Shown: piece after piece, positions 53,635 through 62,107 of the stretch
Layout: each line of letters starts with the position of its first letter
Numbering within the stretch: the stretch's first letter is position 1
From: Candidatus Competibacteraceae bacterium
GTDB lineage: Bacteria > Pseudomonadota > Gammaproteobacteria > Competibacterales > Competibacteraceae
Length of the DNA: 64,000 nucleotides
Direction: 5' to 3'
Assembly: GCA_016699715.1 (NCBI GenBank)
Contig: CP065007.1
Coordinates: 930,001-994,000, forward strand
The notes under the pieces: generated by a model
Database searches by the model: none
The model's input: only the letters and a program-made list of their open reading frames with translations
Told to the model about the DNA's origin: nothing
Program-made: the position numbers and the translations under genes

Positions 53635-55275
53635 ATGTCCGTTCCCAGCAATCTGCCGGTCTGGCAAGAACTGAAAGTCCATCATGCCGCTATCGCCGAC
53701 CTGCATCTGCGTGATTTGTTCGCCGCCGACCCGGGGCGTTTCGCCAAATTTTCCCGACGGTTCGGCGATCTGCTGGTTGATTTTTCCAAGCACCGCATCA
53801 CCGGGGAAACCGTGCGCCTGCTGGCTGAGCTGGCCCGCCAGGCCGGGGTGCCCGCCTGGGTCGAGCGGATGTTCAACGGTGAGATGATCAACCACACCGA
53901 ACGTCGCTCCGTGCTGCACGCCGCCCTGCGCAACCGCGGCAACCGCCCGATCCTCGTCAATGGGCAGGACGTGATGCCGGGCGTGAACGAGGTGCTGGAG
54001 CACATGCGCAAGTTCTCCGAGCAGGTCCGGCGCGGCAAGTGGCGCGGCCACACCGGCAAGCGCATCCGCGATGTGGTCAACATCGGTATTGGCGGTTCCG
54101 ATCTCGGGCCGAAGATGATTTGCCAGGCGCTGGAGCCCTACGGCGACCCGACCTTGCGGATGCACTTCGTCTCCAACGTGGACGGCGCGCACATCAGCCA
54201 CGTACTGGCCGAGTGCGATCCGGAAAGCACGCTGTTCATCGTCGCGTCCAAGACCTTCACCACCCAGGAGACCATGACCAACGCGCACACCGCCCGTGCC
54301 TGGTTGATCAAGGAACTGGGCGAGGAGTCGGCGGTGGCCAAGCACTTCGTGGCGGTGTCCACCAACGCCGCCGGGGTGGGCAAGTTCGGCATCGATACCG
54401 CCAACATGTTCGAGTTCTGGGACTGGGTCGGCGGGCGCTATTCGCTGTGGTCGGCTATCGGCCTGCCGATCATGGTGTATCTCGGTGTGGAGCATTTCAC
54501 GGAGCTGCTGGAAGGCGCGCACGAGATGGACGAGCACTTCCGCACCGCGCCGCCGGAGGAAAATCTGCCGATGATCCTGGCGTTGCTGGGGGTCTGGTAC
54601 ATCGACTTTTTCGGCGCCGACAGCCAGGTGACGCTGGTTTACGACGATTATCTGCGCTCGCTGCCCGACTATCTGCAACAACTGGACATGGAGAGCAACG
54701 GCAAGTCCATCGACCGGGACGGTCAGGCGGTTCAGGTCAAGACCGGACCGATTCTATGGGGTGGCTTGGGGAACAACGGTCAGCATGCGTTCTACCAACT
54801 GCTGCACCAGGGTACGCATCTGGTGCCGGCGGATTTTCTCGCCCCCGCGCACAGCCCAAATCCCATCGGCGACCATCATCCGATCCTGCTGGCCAACTGC
54901 CTGGCACAGGCCGAGGCGCTGATGGTGGGCAAGACCGAGGCGCAGGCCCGCGCCGAACTGGAAAAACAGGGACTGAGCGGCGAGGCGCTGGAGCAGTTGC
55001 TGCCCTATAAGGTTTTCCCCGGCAATCGGCCGAGCACCAGCCTGTTCTACCAGCGCCTAACCCCCCAGGTACTGGGGGCGCTGCTGGCGCTGTACGAGCA
55101 TAAGGTGTTTACCCAGGGAGCAATCTGGAACATCAATTCCTTTGATCAATGGGGCGTGGAGCTGGGCAAGCAACTAGCCAACGCCATCCTGCCGGAGTTG
55201 AAGGGCGAGCGGCCGGCGGCCGGGCACGATGCATCGACTCTGGGCCTGATCAACTTCTGCCACGAGGGGGATTGA
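53635..55275 (+). CDS. pgi: Glucose-6-phosphate isomerase
   Basis: 546 residues. It interconverts glucose-6-P and fructose-6-P. NIGIGGSDLGPKM, the SKTFTTQETM loop, and NNGQHAFYQLLHQGT with the catalytic His region are present; the usual GTNGQH is GNNGQH here. The start at 53635 follows AAGGAAG. It stands alone as a single-gene unit. Confidence 0.96.
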   Translation: MSVPSNLPVWQELKVHHAAIADLHLRDLFAADPGRFAKFSRRFGDLLVDFSKHRITGETVRLLAELARQAGVPAWVERMFNGEMINHTERRSVLHAALRNRGNRPILVNGQDVMPGVNEVLEHMRKFSEQVRRGKWRGHTGKRIRDVVNIGIGGSDLGPKMICQALEPYGDPTLRMHFVSNVDGAHISHVLAECDPESTLFIVASKTFTTQETMTNAHTARAWLIKELGEESAVAKHFVAVSTNAAGVGKFGIDTANMFEFWDWVGGRYSLWSAIGLPIMVYLGVEHFTELLEGAHEMDEHFRTAPPEENLPMILALLGVWYIDFFGADSQVTLVYDDYLRSLPDYLQQLDMESNGKSIDRDGQAVQVKTGPILWGGLGNNGQHAFYQLLHQGTHLVPADFLAPAHSPNPIGDHHPILLANCLAQAEALMVGKTEAQARAELEKQGLSGEALEQLLPYKVFPGNRPSTSLFYQRLTPQVLGALLALYEHKVFTQGAIWNINSFDQWGVELGKQLANAILPELKGERPAAGHDASTLGLINFCHEGD

Positions 55276-55417
55276 TGTTCGTGGAGCGGCATTGGTACCG
55301 CGCGGTAGCAACGCCGCTCCAGTCATTGGTGGCGGGCGTGATGAATCACCCCGCTGCCCCCGATCGAGGGCAGCCAGGATTTGGAGTCCAGATCACCGGG
55401 TTGAGCGCGCGGCTGGC

Positions 55418-55582
55418 TCAGTAAGACTTTTTCTGCTCGGCCTTGCGTTCGATGGCTTGCCCGGCGGACTTCAGATCCTGACCGGCCCCCTTGACGGTGT
55501 TGCAGCCGCTCAGACCGGCGCCGGTCAGGCACAGGGATGCGGCAAATAACAACAGAATCAACCCGGCGGGTTTATGCTTCAT
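55418..55582 (-). CDS. Entericidin-family small lipoprotein (54 aa)
   Basis: A 54-codon gene: MKHKPAGLILLLFAASLC signal, lipobox LSGC (Cys27), and the entericidin core NTVKGAGQDLKSAGQAIE. The ATG at 55582 is preceded by GAGAGATC. EcnA/EcnB-type lipoproteins in E. coli form an antidote/toxin pair induced in stationary phase; here there is only one copy. It lies between pgi and ydcH on the opposite strand. Confidence 0.9.
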   Translation of the reverse strand: MKHKPAGLILLLFAASLCLTGAGLSGCNTVKGAGQDLKSAGQAIERKAEQKKSY

Positions 55583-55728
55583 GGGATGGATCTCTCGATG
55601 TATTTGAATATCTGGCGAACAACTGGTTTACGGGTCGCTTCGGGCTATCGGCGATGGCGGGGTGAATTCGGTGCGATCATTGCCGCCGTGATCGCGCGCG
55701 GCGCATGAACCTCCCCGCGTTTCGAGTG

Positions 55729-55758
55729 CTGACGAATGGCGTATGATGCTTTTATACT
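55729..55758 (+). promoter_or_regulatory. Candidate promoter of the ydcH-like gene
   Basis: CTGACG (55729-55734), 18-bp spacer, TATACT (55753-55758), 58 bases before the ATG. Confidence 0.5.
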
Positions 55759-55816
55759 CAACTTTCATCAAACGTTCATCTGTCCACAATAAAACCATGA
55801 TCAGGAGGACAACCCG

Positions 55817-56077
55817 ATGTTTGGAGAGAGCCACGATCTGTTCCACGAATTCCCCGAATACAAGGATCGCATCGCCGAGTTGAAAGCCGCCGATCCCAGG
55901 TTCGCCGAGCTATACGACGAATATCATGTAGTCAACGGTGAAGTGGAACGTATCGAGCTGCAGATCGAGACACCCTCGGATTTCTACACGGAAGACCTCA
56001 AAAAGCAAAGGCTGCATCTTAAAGACGAGATTTATACGATTTTGCGTGGGATGGCGCAGGCTCGGGCATTGATCTGA
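55817..56077 (+). CDS. YdcH family protein (DUF465)
   Basis: 86-residue helical protein: HDLFHEFPEYKDRIAELKAADPRF and VVNGEVERIELQ...LKKQRLHLKDEIY are DUF465 hallmarks. Strong ribosome site AGGAGG. Function unknown; often a two-helix hairpin near cell-envelope genes. Confidence 0.93.
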   Translation: MFGESHDLFHEFPEYKDRIAELKAADPRFAELYDEYHVVNGEVERIELQIETPSDFYTEDLKKQRLHLKDEIYTILRGMAQARALI

Positions 56078-56178
56078 GGCTTTTCACCGAGATCGACGGG
56101 TGCCGGGCATTGCCGCAATGTTCGGCGCTCTTGTTTTAGCGGGACCGGCGATCCGATCAGTTTCCCTGACCTTGAAAA

Positions 56179-56568
56179 TCAAATGGCTGGTGGGTCATCG
56201 GTCGGGTCGAATGTTCGCGGCGGGATAGCTGCCGCTGGGTCGGTGCGAGCGGCTTTGGTTCGAGCGCGGCGGACCCGTTCGGTGGGTATGCCGGCTTCGG
56301 ACAAAGCGGCCGACAAGTGCCGGACGGAGAGCGCCGGCGAGCTGTTTTCCGCCGGCGAACCGGCGCGAGTCCGCCGCAGCCAGCCAAGTACCCGGCGTTC
56401 CACGGCATCCTGACCGGCCGGCGACAGATCCCGATAAATCAAGGCTCCCACACCCAGCAACAGGGTGAGCCCGCCCAGAAAAAAGACCAGCGGTTGCATG
56501 AAGGCGATCGCCGACAGGGCCAGTAACAAGAACAGGAGATGCCGGATCTTCAAGCGCGGGTCCTCCAT
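56179..56568 (-). CDS. Small membrane protein linked to PP2C gene
   Basis: 129 residues with two adjacent hydrophobic segments (about 9-25 and 27-45), then a basic cytoplasmic region (ERRVLGWLRRTRAG) and a Pro-rich tail. It begins 8 bp after the PP2C stop, so the two are co-transcribed. No family recognised. Confidence 0.7.
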   Translation of the reverse strand: MEDPRLKIRHLLFLLLALSAIAFMQPLVFFLGGLTLLLGVGALIYRDLSPAGQDAVERRVLGWLRRTRAGSPAENSSPALSVRHLSAALSEAGIPTERVRRARTKAARTDPAAAIPPRTFDPTDDPPAI

Positions 56569-56576
56569 GCGGTAGC

Positions 56577-57641
56577 TCAGGATTGATTTGGCGGACAGTT
56601 GGTCTGGAGGGGTTTGCGGACCAGGATAACCGTGCAGTTATCGTCGGGCAGGCTGTGCTGCTGGTGGATGGTTTCGGCCAGGACCTCGAGCAACTCGTCC
56701 ATCAGTTCCTCCAAAGGGCGTTGCGGTTGCGCCAGTAGCACCGGCCAACGCTGAATGAAAGCCTGCGGGCTGCTCAAGTGCCAGAGACCGTCGCTGGCGA
56801 TCAGGTAAACCCAGCCCGGTTCCAGCGTCAGGATGCGACGGTCGCCCAGGCCTTGCAGAAAAAGAGGCAAATTACCTTCATGCAACTCGTACAGCTCGGC
56901 GTCGATAGTTTCCGCGTAAAGGTGCGGCACGCCTAGGGTACTGCCGAGAATGAACGCCTGACTGATTTGGGAGCTGGTTTGAATGTGGACCTGCTGGAAC
57001 CACTGGGCGCTATTCAGCAGACCAAGCATCGCCAGGTGAGTGGCCGGGACGTGATCCACGGTCAAACACTGGACCCGATGCTCGTCGATGGCGTACAGCC
57101 GCGAGTCGCCGACGTGAAACAGCATGGCGGAACCTTGAGGGGGGATTTCCAGCAGCACCAAGGTGCAGCCGGTTTCCAGCCCCGCCGTGTGGAATTCCTG
57201 ATAAAGCTGCTGGTGCAGGGCGTTAAGGGCCTCGGAAAGCTGGACAAGATCGGCGGCGGCTGGTAAGCCAAGCAACCCTTCGATGACTTTTTCGGCGGCC
57301 TCCCGGCCGTGGCTGTGACCGCCCATGCCGTCGAGTACGGCGAGCCGTCGGTGTCCGGCTGGCCAGTCGGCCAGCCGCAGCCGGGTTTCCTGTTCGTGCC
57401 ACAGCAAGCGGGCTTGGCCCAAGCTGTCCACGGTTAGAAAATTATCCTGATTTTCGCGACGACCGTGGCCGGTCGGCGAAAGCAGCGAGCGCACGGCGAT
57501 TTCCAACGAAGCATCGTCCTGGAGGGCTGTTTCCCCCGGAAGATCCTCGGAATCGAGTCCTCTGAAAGTTACATTGTCCGGTAACAATCGCTCGGCGGCG
57601 TTGGCTGGGTTCGTGATGGTAGGATCGGTGTGGGTGCTCAT
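56577..57641 (-). CDS. PP2C-family serine/threonine phosphatase
   Basis: 354-residue soluble protein. The metal-coordinating aspartates are intact: RRENQDN (Asp66), AVLDGMGGH (Asp104), IASDGLW and PDDNCTVILV. This is the PrpC/PppA/Stp1 type that dephosphorylates Ser/Thr proteins. An N-terminal 50-residue extension is acidic and unconserved. It is divergent from the pseudokinase gene with 172 bp between them, so the two are probably functionally linked. Its true substrate kinase cannot be the adjacent pseudokinase unless that retains activity. Confidence 0.93.
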   Translation of the reverse strand: MSTHTDPTITNPANAAERLLPDNVTFRGLDSEDLPGETALQDDASLEIAVRSLLSPTGHGRRENQDNFLTVDSLGQARLLWHEQETRLRLADWPAGHRRLAVLDGMGGHSHGREAAEKVIEGLLGLPAAADLVQLSEALNALHQQLYQEFHTAGLETGCTLVLLEIPPQGSAMLFHVGDSRLYAIDEHRVQCLTVDHVPATHLAMLGLLNSAQWFQQVHIQTSSQISQAFILGSTLGVPHLYAETIDAELYELHEGNLPLFLQGLGDRRILTLEPGWVYLIASDGLWHLSSPQAFIQRWPVLLAQPQRPLEELMDELLEVLAETIHQQHSLPDDNCTVILVRKPLQTNCPPNQS

Positions 57642-57813
57642 CTATAGGCAGGGCTGGTCATGGATAAGGGCATCGCTACAGGTATGTTAAATCCCCGCGC
57701 GACGGAACCCCATGGAATCTCTTCGAGAGTGGCCTCAGCTGGTTTCAGCATTCTGCTAAACTAGACAATAATGCAGTTTATAGTCGCCAATTCAAACACA
57801 TCTTCAGAATTAC

Positions 57814-60540
57814 ATGGCGAATCAGTGTGTTATGAATCTCGAAATGCGTCTTGAAGAACTTGCGGCAGAGTATGCCACCGGTCGGTTGGACGAGACCGAA
57901 CTGGCGCGCCGTCAGGAGACCTTATTGCGGGAAGCGGTTTCGGAGGGTTGCGTCGATGGCGTTCAGTCTACGGTGGGCGGGTTGATGATCGGTGCCGAGC
58001 CCGATCCGCAGGTACCGCCACTCTGGCGGGAGCAGGAACTGGAAGCGCTGGACACTGGAATGGCGATTGGACCCGCCGAGCGGCGGGTCCGTCTGTTGCA
58101 CGATCTCAGCGGCCGCAAACGGATATGGCTGGTGCGCATCGTTATTCCGGATTCCAAAAGCGGCAATGGCGCGGGCGGCGATTTTCGCGCCATCAAGCTT
58201 TTTCTGCCGGCGGGCTTTCTGTCTGGCCCGCGCGAGCCCGGGCGCGACGAACGGGCGTTGCGAGCGGATCTGGTCGGCCTGCGTGCCTATCTGACCAAGG
58301 TCAAGGCCCGAGTGGAGCAGGCCGCGAAGCTCGCGCATCCCAATATCGCCGGTATTGAAGGCTGGCGGCACGGCGCCGATGGTTGGGCGTTCGCCGAGAT
58401 GGAGTATATCGATCACCGGCAGGGGCGCACGTTCGGCCAATTACTGCGAGAGCAGGATCAAAACGGCTTACCTTGGGAAACGGTGCTGCAATGGCTCAGC
58501 CCGGTAGCGGCCGCACTGGATTACGCCCGGCGGGAACATCGACTGCCCCACCAGCATTTGGACGCGGACATGGTGTTTTCCAGTGACCAGGAGGAAATCA
58601 AACTGTTGGGGTTCGGGTTGGCGACCGAACCGCGAGAGCCACGCAGCGTCCTGTTCAACACCGGCGGCTCGGCGAGGGAGGCGACCGCCGAAGGCGTGGT
58701 GGAATCGGTCGCCGCCAATATCGCCTTCCGCCGCGACGTGTACGCCCTGGCATTGCTGGTTTACCAAGCCCTGGCCGGGCGAAGCGCCTACGAGGCCCAA
58801 GGGGATTCGCCCAACATAGTGCCGCGTCCGCCAGGATTGATGGATGATGCCTGGCGCGTCCTGCGGCGGGGTTTGGCCTATCCCAGCGAGTTGTGCCCGA
58901 CCGAGGCCGGCGCGTTCATCAGCGCGCTGGATGCGGCGCAACGGCCGACGGTGGCGACGCGCCAAGGACTGCATTCGATCCTGAAACCTCGTTGGATGCT
59001 GATGATGGGTTTGAGCTTGGCCGCCGCCGCCGCGATTTTCTGGCTGGCCACGCGGCAAGAGCAGGTGCTTGAGTCTGGCCAGCACCCTTCGGTCGCTACC
59101 GGCGAAGCCGATCAAGGAGTGGCAACGCTACCGGCCGAGGACCAGGCTGCTTCCTTGCACGAGATGGAAAGCACGGTCGATCTGCGCGCTTTCGAAGCCG
59201 CCAAACGAGTGAACACGCTGCTGGCTTACCGGCTTTACCTGCAACGCTGTCCACGCTGCGGCTACGAGAAGCAGGCGCGACAGGCTATCCTGGACTTGGA
59301 GATCCAGCAGCAAGTTGGTGAACTCAAGGCAAAATTCGAATCGCTGACTCAAGGTCTGGATCAGAAAGGCGGCAGTGGGCAGAGCGATCAAGCGCTGGCC
59401 CAACTGGACGCCCTGGCGAAACTGGCGCCGGACGATCCGTTCATTGCGGACGGGCGGCGGCAAGTGGTGCTGGTTTGGATGGCGCGGGCACGGGCTAGCC
59501 TGGATCGCTCGGAACTGGGTGAAGCTCGCAAGTGGTTCAAAAAGCTTGAGTCCTTGCGGCCGCCCCCGCCCGAACTGGTGGAGCTGACCCGGAGGTTGGA
59601 GGAAGCCGAAGCGATGGATCAGGCTCGAGGTCTGGATGCCGACGCTTTCGCCACTGCCCGGCGTGCCAACACCCGCGAATCGTATTGGGCCTATCTGGAC
59701 CGCTGCACGTCGGCATGCGGTCACCGGGCCGAAGCCGAGACCGCGCTAGCTCGGTTGAGCCCGAACAACCCGTTGATCCGGGATCGGCTGAACGACGGTT
59801 CGCAGGGTCCGGAAATGACCGTCATCCCGGCTGGCGGATTTTTAATGGGTTCCCCGACCAACGAAAAAGGTCGCTACAGTGACGAGCCGTTGCATTCGGT
59901 ACGGATTGCGAAATCCTTCGCCATCGGCAAATACGAAGTGATGTTTCACGAATACGACCGCTTCGCGACGGCGACGGGGCGTTCGTTGCCTCCCGATCAG
60001 GGTTGGGGGCGCGGCCGGCGCCCGGTGCTCAATGTGAGCTGGCGGGATGCCGCGGCCTACGCCGAGTGGCTGTCCCAGCAAACCGGCCGGCGCTACCGCT
60101 TGCCCACGGAGGCGGAGTGGGAGTACGCGGCGCGGGCCGGAACGAAAACCAGCCGCTACTGGGGCGATGATCCCGACCAGGGCTGTACCTACGCCAACGC
60201 CGCTGATTTGGACGGCAAGCGGATTTTTGTCGGCTGGACGATCATGAAGTGTCATGATGGCGAGATCTATACAGCGCCGGTCGGAAGTTACCGGAACAAC
60301 GATTTCGGCCTGCACGACATGGCCGGCAACGTGCTGGAATGGACCTGTTCGCTCTATAGCGAGGATTCCCAGGCACCTGTTCAGAGTTGCGAGGGGCCGG
60401 CGGCGGGCCGCCCATTCGTGGTGCGCGGCGGTTCCTGGAACGACGAGCCGCGCAACGTGCGTTCGGCCGAACGGCATCGCAGCGATCCCGATTTCCGGGA
60501 TTACTTTCTGGGCTTTCGCCTGGTGCGCGAGCTGCCTTGA
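57814..60540 (+). CDS. Membrane pseudokinase fused to periplasmic FGE/SUMF1-like domain
   Basis: 908 residues. An N-terminal region of about 90 residues leads to a Ser/Thr kinase fold (about 95-375). The N-lobe Lys128 (FRAIKLF) and the subdomain IX Asp (RRDVYALALLVYQALAGR) remain, but the catalytic HRD is HQH (246-248) and DFG is GFG (266-268), so it should not phosphorylate. One membrane helix (about 395-412) follows. Next come two Cys-bearing repeats (FEAAKRVNT...RCPRCG near 456 and FATARRANT...RCTSACG near 608). The C-terminal formylglycine-generating-enzyme-like domain (about 666-906, PAGGFLMGS, RLPTEAEWEYAARAG, FGLHDMAGNVLEWT, RGGSW) lacks the active-site cysteines. The start codon is uncertain; no good Shine-Dalgarno precedes 57814. 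Confidence 0.9.
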   Translation: MANQCVMNLEMRLEELAAEYATGRLDETELARRQETLLREAVSEGCVDGVQSTVGGLMIGAEPDPQVPPLWREQELEALDTGMAIGPAERRVRLLHDLSGRKRIWLVRIVIPDSKSGNGAGGDFRAIKLFLPAGFLSGPREPGRDERALRADLVGLRAYLTKVKARVEQAAKLAHPNIAGIEGWRHGADGWAFAEMEYIDHRQGRTFGQLLREQDQNGLPWETVLQWLSPVAAALDYARREHRLPHQHLDADMVFSSDQEEIKLLGFGLATEPREPRSVLFNTGGSAREATAEGVVESVAANIAFRRDVYALALLVYQALAGRSAYEAQGDSPNIVPRPPGLMDDAWRVLRRGLAYPSELCPTEAGAFISALDAAQRPTVATRQGLHSILKPRWMLMMGLSLAAAAAIFWLATRQEQVLESGQHPSVATGEADQGVATLPAEDQAASLHEMESTVDLRAFEAAKRVNTLLAYRLYLQRCPRCGYEKQARQAILDLEIQQQVGELKAKFESLTQGLDQKGGSGQSDQALAQLDALAKLAPDDPFIADGRRQVVLVWMARARASLDRSELGEARKWFKKLESLRPPPPELVELTRRLEEAEAMDQARGLDADAFATARRANTRESYWAYLDRCTSACGHRAEAETALARLSPNNPLIRDRLNDGSQGPEMTVIPAGGFLMGSPTNEKGRYSDEPLHSVRIAKSFAIGKYEVMFHEYDRFATATGRSLPPDQGWGRGRRPVLNVSWRDAAAYAEWLSQQTGRRYRLPTEAEWEYAARAGTKTSRYWGDDPDQGCTYANAADLDGKRIFVGWTIMKCHDGEIYTAPVGSYRNNDFGLHDMAGNVLEWTCSLYSEDSQAPVQSCEGPAAGRPFVVRGGSWNDEPRNVRSAERHRSDPDFRDYFLGFRLVRELP

Positions 60541-60573
60541 GCGTGCCGCCGTCCTGAACCTGAATGAGAGATC

Positions 60574-61377
60574 ATGAAGACCGCCGCCCGGGGTGGGTTC
60601 TGGCGGATTGTCGAGGGTGTGGGCGCGTTAGTGACCGGTCCCCTGGCGCGATTGCGGGAGGAGTTGGATTTTCTGGCGATCATGCTGATCAGCGCGGGTC
60701 TGGTCACGCGGGGGCAATGGCGGTTTCTGCTCGGGCATACCTTGCAGCAGATCTATTTTACGGCGGTGCAAAGAGCGTACATCTTCACCGTCGTCGGCCT
60801 GATCATCGGTGCCTTGGTGGCGTTACCGCTGATCGTGTTCGGCATTCACGACCCCCAGTTGCTGGGGCGTATCATGCATATCATGATGTATCATCAGCTC
60901 GATCCCATTCTGGCGAGCTTGTTCGTGGCGGGCATGTCGGGCGCGGCCATCACCGCCGAACTGGGCGAACTCAAGGCGAATCAGGCGATCGAGCATTTAG
61001 CCGCGATGGGGTTGAACCCATACGGCTTTTTTGTATTGCCGCGTTTGATCGGCGTGGTGTTGTCGCTGCTGGTTTTGACGCTCTGGCTGAATGTCGGGGT
61101 AACGGTCGGGGCGGGAGTCATGCTGAGCGTCTATCAGAACATCTCGCCGACGGTTTTTTTCCGGGTTTGCTGGTCGGGGTTAAGCCACGGGTCGTTGCTG
61201 CTGACCGGCGGGATGGTGGTGATGCAGGGTATCCACATCGTCCTGGTGCAGACCCAGCGCGCTTTTCGAGTCCATGCCTATGTGGATATTCCCCGGGCGC
61301 TGCCCAGCGCGTTCGCGCAATCCTTCATCGGTTGCCTGATCATCACCCTGTTGGTTTCGTTGCTGCGTTATGGCTGA
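60574..61377 (+). CDS. MlaE-family ABC transporter permease
   Basis: 267 residues with about five membrane helices. The PRLIGVVLSLLVLTLWLN and GMSGAAITAELGELKANQAIEHLAAMGLNP segments are the MlaE core, including the ExGxxxxxxAI-like coupling region. By family it moves phospholipid or other lipids with an MlaF ATPase and MlaD. It lies 33 bp after the pseudokinase gene and overlaps the next gene by 8 bp. Confidence 0.93.
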   Translation: MKTAARGGFWRIVEGVGALVTGPLARLREELDFLAIMLISAGLVTRGQWRFLLGHTLQQIYFTAVQRAYIFTVVGLIIGALVALPLIVFGIHDPQLLGRIMHIMMYHQLDPILASLFVAGMSGAAITAELGELKANQAIEHLAAMGLNPYGFFVLPRLIGVVLSLLVLTLWLNVGVTVGAGVMLSVYQNISPTVFFRVCWSGLSHGSLLLTGGMVVMQGIHIVLVQTQRAFRVHAYVDIPRALPSAFAQSFIGCLIITLLVSLLRYG

Positions 61378-62107
61378 GACCCTGGTGCGGTTGCGTGGCT
61401 TGGAGCTGAATCTGCACCCGCCGCCGCGTCCCTTCGATTTTCAAGCCATGGCGGGCGAGACATGGATGCTGGTGGGCGCGGTCGGTTCGGGCCGCCGCGA
61501 GCTGATTCGAACGATCGCCGGTTTGGCCATGCCCCGAACCGGCCACATCGAATTGTTCGGGCGGGTCGTGGAACGAATGGGACCGCGGGCGCGGGCGCGG
61601 CTGCGCGGCCGGATCGGGGTGATGCTGGAGCATGCGGGCCTGGTGCCGGCTTGGAGCGTGTTCGAAAATCTGGCGCTGCTGGTGCGCTACCACCGCTTGG
61701 TGCCGGATGGCGAGATCGAAGCTTATGTGACGGCTTTCGTGGAGTCCTGTCGGTTGCCGCCGACGATCCTGGCGCGACACGCCAATGAACTATCGCCGTT
61801 GGAAAGCAGTTGGATCGGCTTGCTGCGGGCGCTGATCATCAAGCCCAGGCTGCTGCTGGTCAGCGCTTATCTGCCGCGGGAAACCCTGGTGGCGGGTTAC
61901 GGAGTGTGGGCGTTTTTCGAAGAGGTAGTCGTGCCGATGCAGATGACGATTATGGTCGATGCCGGCCCGCAAGCGCTGCCGGTGAGTCCGAAGACTGGCC
62001 TGCTGGTCATGGATCAGGGGACGTTGCTGGCGGCGGGGACGGCCGTGGACCTTGCCGGGCATCCGGATGCCCTGGTCAGACACTTCGCGCGTTTCGATCA
62101 TGCTTGA
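61370..62107 (+). CDS. Degenerate ABC ATP-binding protein (MlaF-like)
   Basis: 245-residue protein aligned with MlaF by overall layout, but every ATPase motif is changed: Walker A is GAVGSGRRE (Lys and Thr both Arg), the Q-loop Gln is Glu (VMLEHAGLV), the signature LSGGQ is LSPLE, Walker B reads LLLVSAYLP with no Asp-Glu, and the H-loop is IMVDAG. The reading frame is intact and tightly overlapped on both sides by mlaE and mlaD (8 bp each), which argues against decay. It probably serves as a structural or regulatory partner. Confidence 0.88.
   Translation: MAETLVRLRGLELNLHPPPRPFDFQAMAGETWMLVGAVGSGRRELIRTIAGLAMPRTGHIELFGRVVERMGPRARARLRGRIGVMLEHAGLVPAWSVFENLALLVRYHRLVPDGEIEAYVTAFVESCRLPPTILARHANELSPLESSWIGLLRALIIKPRLLLVSAYLPRETLVAGYGVWAFFEEVVVPMQMTIMVDAGPQALPVSPKTGLLVMDQGTLLAAGTAVDLAGHPDALVRHFARFDHA

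Noticed and set aside
61370..62107. Reading the degenerate MlaF-like gene as a frameshifted pseudogene
   Set aside because: The frame is uninterrupted, full length, and overlaps both neighbours tightly, so decay is not supported by the sequence.
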